Source: an uncultured Clostridia bacterium
GTDB lineage: Bacteria > Bacillota > Clostridia > Oscillospirales > Acutalibacteraceae
Reading direction: 5' to 3'
Assembly (NCBI GenBank): GCA_944382025.1
Contig: CALWMQ010000241.1
Location: forward strand, 1 to 7,913
DNA length: 7,913 bases
How positions within the stretch are numbered: position 1 is the first letter of the stretch; the number at the start of each line of letters is the position of its first letter. The notes below the pieces were generated by a model. That model had not been told where the DNA came from. It did not search any database and was given only the letters and a program-made list of their open reading frames with translations. Shown one piece after another: positions 1 to 5,104 of this stretch. The translations under genes were made by a program, and so were the position numbers.

Positions 1-100
1 ATTTTATGTGGTCGTAGCGGTATATTCCGCTATTTCTAAAATACTGTGCCACCGATAAAGTGGCTGTTTACAAGGGGTTATGCAGTTCGGTGAGAAAATC

Positions 101-128
101 GGTCTCCGTTCGGTATGGTCTCCCGAAC
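101..128. repeat. Direct and inverted repeats at the broken tRNA junction
   Basis: GGTCTCC occurs twice in direct orientation (101-107 and 117-123). GTTCGG (108-113) is inverted as CCGAAC (123-128) across a 9-nt spacer, and a further GTTCGG lies at 85-90. The right arm of the inverted repeat is inside the tRNA half and the left arm is in the foreign DNA. This is the geometry of a tyrosine-recombinase core site (short inverted arms around a 7-9 nt crossover region), but no integrase gene is visible, so the att-site reading is inference. The first 100 bases hold no ORF I recognise, only a small AGCGG/CCGCT hairpin at 16-31. Confidence 0.35.
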
Positions 129-159
129 CAAGCGCTCTACCAAACTGAGCTACACCCCG
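121..159 (-). tRNA. 5' half of tRNA-Pro(CGG); 3' half missing
   Basis: Read on the minus strand from 159, this is a textbook tRNA 5' half: acceptor strand CGGGGTG, TA, D-stem GCTC, D-loop AGTTTGGTA, D-stem GAGC, G, anticodon stem CTTGG and loop TTCGGGA. The anticodon is CGG, so it is a proline tRNA. The next bases should be CCAAG to close the anticodon stem, but the sequence continues GACCATACC, and no variable loop, T-arm or 3' acceptor strand follows in the 120 bases up to the window edge. The break falls exactly after tRNA position 38. This fits a half left by integration into the anticodon loop, or a deletion. An intron is possible but less likely: TGGTT and GACCA could pair like the P1 helix of a group I intron, yet no intron core motif is visible. 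It cannot make a normal tRNA from what is seen here. Confidence 0.7.
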
Positions 160-489
160 AAATGGAATAAGAGCCCACGATATTTTACTGAAATACTTGA
201 CACAATATGTTCCAAATCACCTGTTTTGATAGTATAGCATACCCCGTAACAAATTGCAAGAAAAACCTACCCAATTTAAAAAAATCGCAAAGATATGGTA
301 GTTTAAACTTGTCAGTCTTAGAACATGGTAATATCCTCTTAATAAAACTGTTATCCAATATATCCGGTATCACGCTTTTTCGGTTGATATTAGCTTCCAA
401 GCCAGCACTTTACTGCCCATTCCCATTACTAAAATCAGCAAAAACTTCCATGAACATTTCCATTGATGTACGTATTTTCCAATTCTGGC
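160..489. other. AT-rich region without a recognisable gene
   Basis: Apart from the promoter-like sequence at 231-259, nothing convincing is seen here. It contains the downstream flank of the GntR gene and the upstream flank of the tRNA half. The open frames in it have no ribosome binding site, no usable start or no recognisable protein pattern. No clear intrinsic terminator follows the GntR gene. Confidence 0.5.
231..259 (-). promoter_or_regulatory. Probable promoter of the tRNA-Pro remnant
   Basis: On the minus strand, TTGCAA (254-259) and TATACT (231-236) are separated by 17 nt. Transcription would start near 224 and reach the tRNA half at 159 after a leader of about 65 nt. A promoter in the right place suggests that the 5' half sits in its native upstream context and that the foreign DNA lies on the left side (1-120). 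Confidence 0.4.
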
Positions 490-1119
490 TCAGTCCATGT
501 TTTTACCACTCCAAAGATGCTGCCGGAGCTTGTTGGCCGCTCGAACCCGATCTTCATCCATCAGGTCCTGTAGCAACTGGATATGGGATTGACGGACATC
601 ATCAGTTACCAGCTGGTTGATCCGGCAGAACAGGTTGGGGACAGCAGTACGTATATAGGCATTCACCAGTTCATCGTATCCTGCCAAGGCTACTAACGCT
701 TTATGCAACTCCAAGTCCAGCCGCCATCGGGGCATTCCTTCCAGTGCAGTATTCTTGTCCAACTCTAACGCCATATTATACAATTCGTCATATTTTGATA
801 AAATATCTTCTTTTGTATACCGAAGTGCTGCCGCGTACTCAATGGCTTCCTTGAGAATGAGATGTCCCTGGATATCCTTTTTCGTGAAATACCGGACAAT
901 GGTTCCTTTACGATCCATTGTTTTGAGAAATCCATCCTGCTCCAGCTGGATCATTGCTTCCATGACCGGTGCAACGCTCACATGGCATTCCTCAGCGATC
1001 TGTCTCCGGTTAATCATATCTCCAGGACGTAATTCTCCACCCAGTAATTTAGACAACAACGCGTTATACACTTGTGCTGAAAGGGACTTGTTATCTTTTT
1101 TGACCGCGGATATTTCCAT
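490..1119 (-). CDS. GntR-family regulator with FCD effector domain
   Basis: A 209-residue DNA-binding regulator of the FadR/FCD branch. Residues about 12-78 form the winged helix-turn-helix; the segment around RRQIAEECHVSVAPVMEAM (residues 38-56) is the GntR recognition region, followed by the beta wing near G63-V75. Residues about 85-205 are the all-helical FCD domain. The metal/ligand set D135, H139, H179 and H201 is present, as expected for FCD proteins that bind a metal and a small organic acid. The length is normal for the family (about 210-240). The start ATG has AGGCGG eight bases upstream. FCD regulators usually repress genes for uptake or breakdown of sugar acids, carboxylates or amino acids and often control their own promoter. 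No catabolic genes are adjacent, so the ligand and targets cannot be named. Family assignment is confident; role is not. Confidence 0.9.
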   Translation of the reverse strand: MEISAVKKDNKSLSAQVYNALLSKLLGGELRPGDMINRRQIAEECHVSVAPVMEAMIQLEQDGFLKTMDRKGTIVRYFTKKDIQGHLILKEAIEYAAALRYTKEDILSKYDELYNMALELDKNTALEGMPRWRLDLELHKALVALAGYDELVNAYIRTAVPNLFCRINQLVTDDVRQSHIQLLQDLMDEDRVRAANKLRQHLWSGKNMD

Positions 1120-1204
1120 TTATTTCACCGCCTCAATACTCTTTTGGCCACGCAAATTAAAGAACCTTGCCAATCACATCCCGTAAGGATGCACATTATT
1201 TATC

Positions 1205-1233
1205 ATTATAATATAAAATTTGGAGGTTGTCTA
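1205..1233 (-). promoter_or_regulatory. Promoter of the GntR-family gene
   Basis: On the minus strand, TAGACA (1228-1233) is followed after exactly 17 nt by a perfect TATAAT (1205-1210). Transcription would begin near 1198, giving a leader of about 80 nt before the ATG at 1119. ATGCACA (1189-1195) lies just after the predicted start and could be part of an operator. Confidence 0.6.
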
Positions 1234-1428
1234 TTATTGCCACAGATAGTTATATGTATTATCCGGCTATTCGTATCTGAAAAATCCTGTGCATTCTTTT
1301 AAGAGAGTATGATGTGCATATGCATCGGCATTACTGCACGGCGGCCTCCTGAGAGTATCTTATATCCTACACAGGGATTCAGTCCATTTGTGGAGACGCT
1401 GTAAGTGGAAGCAATCAGGGGAATAGCA

Positions 1429-1524
1429 TGGCAGAAAAAGCAACCGTTACGGCATATATACGGGGGATTCTCCCACATGAGGTAATAAAACAGGCGTGGT
1501 TTTACAGAGTCCTAACCGGATAAC
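1429..1524 (+). CDS. Possible 31-residue small protein
   Basis: ATG at 1429 with AGGGG six to seven bases upstream opens a frame of 31 codons, ending in TAA at 1522-1524. The peptide starts MAEKATVTAYIRG and ends WFYRVLTG; it is mixed, mildly basic, and has no membrane segment or known motif. A 7-bp hairpin begins at its stop codon. The only support is the ribosome binding site and the hairpin, so it may be chance or the remnant of a longer gene. I do not recognise it. Confidence 0.2.
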
Positions 1525-1540
1525 GTGGCCATACCACGTT
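1522..1540. repeat. 7-bp perfect inverted repeat
   Basis: AACGTGG (1522-1528) and CCACGTT (1534-1540) flank a 5-nt loop. It overlaps the stop of the possible small ORF. No T-tract follows on either strand, so it is not a clear intrinsic terminator; an operator or RNA hairpin are equally possible. Confidence 0.4.
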
Positions 1541-1749
1541 TCCCGCAGGGCCTGTAAACCATGCCGAAAGTAGAATATACGATAAATCGTTTCCCCGTCA
1601 TGCCCATACGGTGAGCGTACCGATCAATATGAGCGGCTGGACAAGGTGTCCAATCAGCCTTAAAAGCGAAAATCGGCTGCACGGGGAAAGGGAAAATAAG
1701 GCAGGCCGTCATATGATGATCCGCCGCTGCTTCCAAGTCTCAGGAAATT

Positions 1750-1802
1750 GCGCAGGGAGGCCGTTTGGATTCCGGCCTCCCTGCGCCCCAGATATGTTTT
1801 TT
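1750..1802. terminator. GC-rich hairpin, probable terminator
   Basis: GCGCAGGGAGGCC (1750-1762) and GGCCTCCCTGCGC (1774-1786) form a perfect 13-bp stem with an 11-nt loop. On the plus strand a run of six T (1797-1802) follows, but only after a 10-nt gap. On the minus strand the hairpin lies about 64 nt after the TM2 stop codon and is followed by a weak AATTT. It most likely ends the TM2 transcript and plus-strand transcription entering from the left, but the T-tract geometry is imperfect for both. Confidence 0.45.
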
Positions 1803-1849
1803 GAGATCAAGAAATGACTACTCTAGGCGGATGAGCTGTATAAGTTGTC

Positions 1850-2071
1850 TTACTGTCCCAGAGGATTCCCTTGAGCGTCAGTATTGATGTTGCCGCACAG
1901 GATCAATATGCCCTCTATGAATCCCCAGATACCACCGATTCCGCAAGTGACAAGTGTCACGATGATGCGGATGACGCCTTTTTTGGTGTCACCAAGATAA
2001 AATTGGTGAATTCCCCACGCACCAAGGAAAATTCCCAAGAGTCCTGCTGCCATTTTACTTTTCTGGTTCAT
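1850..2071 (-). CDS. TM2-domain membrane protein
   Basis: A 73-residue protein made almost entirely of a TM2 domain: a short polar N-terminus (MNQKSK), a first hydrophobic helix (about residues 7-21), a linker with the family pattern HQFYLG (22-27), a positively charged turn, and a second membrane segment (about 33-60) with the GIGGIWGFIEGI pattern. The usual Asp of the second TM2 motif (W-x-x-I-D) is Glu here. The C-terminus is short and polar. The ATG at 2071 is preferred because GGAGGG lies six bases upstream; longer in-frame starts have no such site. TM2 proteins are common in Firmicutes and their role is poorly known. It is transcribed divergently from the antiporter-van operon, so no functional link can be read from the context. 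Confidence 0.85.
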   Translation of the reverse strand: MNQKSKMAAGLLGIFLGAWGIHQFYLGDTKKGVIRIIVTLVTCGIGGIWGFIEGILILCGNINTDAQGNPLGQ

Positions 2072-2156
2072 TTGCATCCCTCCGAAAATTATATACAAAG
2101 CCCTCATTCCGGGCCCTGTCTGATACAGTTATCCTATATGGTATTGCATTTCATAC

Positions 2157-2185
2157 CTATTAAAGCAGAAGCGGTTTTATGTCAA
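2157..2185 (-). promoter_or_regulatory. Probable promoter of the TM2 gene
   Basis: On the minus strand a perfect -35 TTGACA lies at 2180-2185. With a 17-nt spacer the -10 is TAATAG (2157-2162); with a 15-nt spacer it is TTTAAT (2159-2164). The -10 is therefore weak or ambiguous. The leader to the start codon would be about 80 nt. Confidence 0.4.
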
Positions 2186-2330
2186 TTAGTTCGTCGGATC
2201 GTTCTACTAATCTATTAATAAGGTAACACATACACAGGTTCCCTGTCAATACAAAAACTATTGTAATGCCCACAAATGTTTTGGAGCTTTTTTATGACAA
2301 GAGTAAAAAAAGGGGATTAATTTTCAGAAA

Positions 2331-2361
2331 ACCTTAAGAAAGTTCTCTTGGAAATTAAGGT
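2331..2361. repeat. Inverted repeat over the operon promoter (possible operator)
   Basis: ACCTTAA (2331-2337) and TTAAGGT (2355-2361) are perfect 7-bp inverted arms 17 nt apart. The right arm lies just after the -35 box of the promoter at 2348-2376, so a protein bound here would compete with RNA polymerase. The repeat is seen directly; its use as an operator is inference. Confidence 0.4.
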
Positions 2362-2376
2362 AGGAACTGGTATACT
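2348..2376 (+). promoter_or_regulatory. Promoter of the antiporter-van operon
   Basis: TTGGAA (2348-2353) and TATACT (2371-2376) are 17 nt apart, and the -10 carries an extended TGG directly before it (2368-2370). This is a strong sigma-A type promoter. Transcription would start near 2384, leaving about 288 nt of untranslated leader before the GTG start at 2672. No promoter of comparable quality was noticed further downstream. Confidence 0.6.
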
Positions 2377-2383
2377 ATATTTC

Positions 2384-2671
2384 ATACTGTAAAAGATGGC
2401 AGAGAGAAGAGCGTATCACAAAAAAGCTGGTGGATTGGAGAGACCGGGTATCCGGCATGTCCAACAGATGGCCAAGAGTATGAGCACATACGGGGCCAAG
2501 CGGGTGGGGCATATTCTGATGGAGGCTTCCAGACCGGAGACGTTCCACTGAGGTTTCCTGATAAGAGGCGCGGCGCGATAATCTCTGTCGCTTTAGTGCC
2601 TTTGGTTGCTTGATTCCCGAGATGGCTGATGATATTACCGCTTTGCCGCATAAGGAAATGGAGGAGTTTGG
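2384..2671 (+). promoter_or_regulatory. Long structured leader resembling a T-box
   Basis: The leader shows several elements in T-box order. A Stem I-like part spans about 2397-2474: base pairing TGGC (2397-2400) with GCCA (2471-2474), AGAGAAGAG near 2403-2411 on the 5' side, and a distal part at 2425-2452 (GGTGGATTGG then ACCGGGTATC) very close to the conserved T-box apical sequence as I remember it. A perfect hairpin GTATG-AGCA-CATAC follows (2478-2491). At 2564-2581, AGAG and GCGATAA flank seven bases exactly as in a T-box antiterminator, but those seven bases are GCGCGGC instead of UGGNACC, so the tRNA 3' end could not pair. The AG-bulge is AAAAA-like, and the GAA expected after the specifier codon reads CAA or AA (around 2459-2464), so the specifier is unclear (GUC, Val, or UCC, Ser). 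No hairpin with a T-run precedes the gene. It is either a decayed or diverged T-box or a look-alike. The long leader itself is better supported than its class. Confidence 0.4.
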
Positions 2672-4126
2672 GTGGAGGAAAAAAAGAAACTGGAATTTTA
2701 CGGTGGGGAATGGATGTCCTTCCTGCCATTTATCGTGTTTTTGATACTGATTATATTAACGACCTTCCACTTTGGATCCATTTCAGACGGCGCTTTATGG
2801 ATTCCGGTCTTTATCGCCCTTTTATTGGCGTTTTTCTTTGCCAAGGACAAAAAGCATTACGCTCAGGCCATGATTGACGGTATGGCCAGCAAAGAGGCCA
2901 TTATCCCGGTAGTGTGCTGGTTGTTTGCCGGAGTATTTTCCAGGATTCTGCGGGAATCCGGGTTGGCCGCCGGTGTCGCCGGCATCGCCGCCAGCATTGG
3001 CGTAGGCAGTACTTTATTCACCGTTATCACCTTCATCGCCTCTGCGGTATTCGCTACCGCTTCCGGCACCGGCTTCGGGACCATTGCCGCCGGCATGGGG
3101 GTTTTGTATCCTGCGGGTGTCGCCTTAGGCGCTCATCCCGGCCTTCTGGCCGGCGCCATTATATCCGGTGCGGCGTTTGGCGATAATCTGGCCCCCGTGT
3201 CGGATACAACCATCTGTTCCGCTACTTCCCAGGGGGTGGACGTGCCTGGTGCGGTTCGTTCCCGATTAAAATACGCGTTGGCGGCGGGACTCCTTACCAT
3301 AGCGGCGCTGGTCGTCGCCGGACTTGCTCTGGGAGGAACCGGTACTGCCGGTCAAACCGCCTCCTATGATCCCTTGACCCTGCTGATGTTCATCCCGGTG
3401 ATTGTGACCATCCTGGTGTCAGTGAAAAGCGGCGATATCATTATCGCCACCACCATTGGATCGGTGACCGGGGCTGTGGTAGCGGTCGCCGGCGGCTTGT
3501 TCGATGTGATCCAGATCGATGCCGTGGATCCCTCCCGACCCGCCCTGATAACCGTGGCCGGGGAAGGACTGGACCGTACGGTGGGAGGAGTGCTTTATTC
3601 CGGACTGGCCGGCATGATCCAGGTAATTATCCTGGCATTGCTGTTGTTCGGCTGTACCTCTATTATGCGGGCGGGCCACGGGGATCAGCGCCTGCTGCAA
3701 GCCCTGGGCCATATTGTCAGAGGGCCTCGGGGAGCGGAGGTGGTCATTTCGATCATGATCATTGTATTGTCCGCCATGATGGGACTCAACGCTCCCGCAA
3801 TCCTGGCGGTGGGAGCTTCTTTCGCCAAGCCTCTGGCGCAAAAATACGGGATCAGTCCCTATCGGGCGGCCAACCTGATGGACGCCCAGTCCAACACCCT
3901 GGTGTACTGCCTGCCATGGACCCCGGCAGTCATTTATACTCTTGGCTTCGCCGCCGACAGCTCCGCACCCCTCACCGCCGCCCAGGTATCCCCCTTTGTG
4001 TTCTACTCCTTTGCCATGCTCATTGTCATGGCTGTGACCATCCTGTTCGGCATTGGCCGCAAAGACGGTTATGCCTTGAAAAAACATGATACCAAGGAGA
4101 TATCCCCATGCCCAGAAAAAGACTGA
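2672..4126 (+). CDS. NhaC-family Na+/H+ or amino-acid antiporter
   Basis: A 484-residue polytopic membrane protein of the NhaC family, normal in length. After a short cytoplasmic N-terminus (EEKKKLEFYGG, typical of one branch) it has about eleven or more hydrophobic segments, the first at 16-33. The family signature GDNLAPVSDTT lies at residues 170-180, in a region of Gly/Ala-rich helices; a second conserved block is NLMDAQSNTL (401-410). The C-terminus is short and charged. The start is GTG at 2672 with GGAGGAG (2660-2666) five bases upstream; ATG 2714 is possible but would cut off the conserved N-terminus. Family members exchange Na+ for H+, and some T-box-controlled relatives (YheL type) were predicted to carry amino acids such as tyrosine. 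The last 19 bases overlap vanW, so the two are translationally linked. The substrate is unknown; a role in serine supply for the D-Ala-D-Ser pathway is inference only. Confidence 0.88.
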   Translation: MEEKKKLEFYGGEWMSFLPFIVFLILIILTTFHFGSISDGALWIPVFIALLLAFFFAKDKKHYAQAMIDGMASKEAIIPVVCWLFAGVFSRILRESGLAAGVAGIAASIGVGSTLFTVITFIASAVFATASGTGFGTIAAGMGVLYPAGVALGAHPGLLAGAIISGAAFGDNLAPVSDTTICSATSQGVDVPGAVRSRLKYALAAGLLTIAALVVAGLALGGTGTAGQTASYDPLTLLMFIPVIVTILVSVKSGDIIIATTIGSVTGAVVAVAGGLFDVIQIDAVDPSRPALITVAGEGLDRTVGGVLYSGLAGMIQVIILALLLFGCTSIMRAGHGDQRLLQALGHIVRGPRGAEVVISIMIIVLSAMMGLNAPAILAVGASFAKPLAQKYGISPYRAANLMDAQSNTLVYCLPWTPAVIYTLGFAADSSAPLTAAQVSPFVFYSFAMLIVMAVTILFGIGRKDGYALKKHDTKEISPCPEKD

Positions 4127-4932
4127 CCCAGCTGTTTCCTTTCCTGATCCCCCTGCGCAGGTGGCAGCGGACCAAATGCTTTTATTTGAAAATGCGTCTG
4201 GACCGGAACCGGTATGCCCAGGTGAAAGAGGAAGACCTGCCGGTAGAGATATTTACCGATCAATCTCTCCTGCTCAATGAACAGAGCGGTTTTGATATGA
4301 AATACCAGCATAATAAGGTGGACAATCTGAAATTGGCTGCCGCCACCTTAGACCGGGTGGTGATCCGTCCTGGAGAGACCCTGTCTTTCTGGTGGCTGGT
4401 GCGCCACGCTGATGATAAGGAACCCTATAAAGATGGGCTGTGCCTGGTGAACGGTAAAATTGTGCCGCTAAAAGGCGGCGGGCTGTGCCAGATCAGCAAC
4501 CTGCTGTTTTGGGTGTTGCTTCATACCCCGCTGACAATTGTGGAACGGCATCCGCATGCGGTGGAATCTTTTCCGGTCCCGCCCAGCAACATGCCCGATG
4601 GAACCGACGCCACAGTCAACGAGGGCTGGCAGGACCTGAAGCTGCGCAACGATACTTCCCTGACCTACCAGATCGCCTTCTGGTTTGACGACGACTATAT
4701 GCACGGCAGCGTGCGGGCAGATCAGGATGACGGGTGCCGGTACGACATTGTGGGGCGTGAGCTTCGCTATTACCGGCAAAATGGGAAGGTATACCAAACC
4801 CATGAACTCTACCGCCGGAAAGTTGATCGGGAGACCGGGGAGCTTTTGGAAGAAAACCTGCTGTATCATAACCGCTGTGGTATCGGCTATGCCTTGCCCC
4901 CGGAAACCCCCATTGAGGAACGGGGCGTTTAA
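4108..4932 (+). CDS. vanW: VanW family protein
   Basis: A 274-residue protein that matches VanW of VanB/VanG-type glycopeptide resistance clusters over its full length, from the N-terminal RKRLTQLFPFLIPLR onward (family members are about 275 residues). The conserved core is IRPGETLSFW (86-95) and GGGLCQISNLLFW (123-135) with a Cys at 127, then DATVNEGWQDLKLRNDT (167-183). There is no clear signal peptide. The function of VanW is unknown; it is an accessory gene, not needed for making or trimming the altered precursor. The ATG at 4108 has AAGGAG eight bases upstream and lies inside the end of the antiporter gene. In known VanB clusters vanW follows vanY; here an antiporter takes that place. 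Confidence 0.93.
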   Translation: MPRKRLTQLFPFLIPLRRWQRTKCFYLKMRLDRNRYAQVKEEDLPVEIFTDQSLLLNEQSGFDMKYQHNKVDNLKLAAATLDRVVIRPGETLSFWWLVRHADDKEPYKDGLCLVNGKIVPLKGGGLCQISNLLFWVLLHTPLTIVERHPHAVESFPVPPSNMPDGTDATVNEGWQDLKLRNDTSLTYQIAFWFDDDYMHGSVRADQDDGCRYDIVGRELRYYRQNGKVYQTHELYRRKVDRETGELLEENLLYHNRCGIGYALPPETPIEERGV

Positions 4933-4938
4933 AGGCAA

Positions 4939-5015
4939 CTCCCCATGCGGGAGGCCTGCGGATCCGGGACGTATGGGGAGGCAACGCAGCCACGATAGAG
5001 GCGCCGCTATGGCGC
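4939..5015 (+). repeat. Hairpins in the vanW-vanG intergenic region
   Basis: The 172-nt gap between vanW and the ligase gene contains CTCCCCAT (4939-4946) inverted as ATGGGGAG (4973-4980), an 8-bp stem with a 26-nt loop, and a second hairpin GCGCC-GCTAT-GGCGC (5001-5015). GGCAAC occurs next to both arms of the first repeat (4934-4939 and 4980-4985). No strong T-run follows, so these are not classic terminators. They could set mRNA stability or processing between the two genes, or be the trace of a small insertion. Confidence 0.45.
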
Positions 5016-5104
5016 GGTTCTTTCATACGGTCGGATGATCGCATGAACCTTCTCTCCAGCCTGCCGGCGGGAAGAATCTTTTCATGGATGGGAGATTGAG
5101 TAAA

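Larger units (their letters stand above)
1234..1849. other. Gene-poor stretch between GntR and TM2 genes
   Basis: About 600 bases with no protein I recognise. It holds a possible 31-codon ORF (1429-1524), a 7-bp hairpin (1522-1540), a 13-bp GC-rich hairpin (1750-1786) and a 10-bp palindrome TGCATATGCA (1315-1324). Two overlapping open frames on opposite strands at about 1512-1817 have no ribosome binding site and no family pattern. It could be decayed or horizontally acquired DNA; nothing in it proves either. Confidence 0.4.

Noticed and set aside
1..120. Group I intron within the tRNA gene
   Set aside because: A P1-like pairing exists, but no core sequence typical of group I introns is seen in the available 120 bases and the insertion point after U33 would be unusual; kept only as a second option.
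185..400. Minus-strand 71-codon frame in the AT-rich region
   Set aside because: No good start or ribosome binding site, and it covers the promoter that points to the tRNA half.
1512..1817. Overlapping open frames on both strands of about 70 codons
   Set aside because: No ribosome binding sites, unusual composition (many Cys, Met, His, Pro) and overlap with hairpins; not supported as genes.
2396..2550. 50-codon frame within the leader starting at ATG 2396
   Set aside because: It has no ribosome binding site and no family pattern, and overlaps the part with T-box-like sequence; an RNA role explains the region better.
3419..4087. Long minus-strand frame inside the antiporter gene (222 codons)
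   Set aside because: It lies opposite a well-supported membrane protein, is rich in His, Gly and Gln without family pattern, and is a GC-driven shadow.
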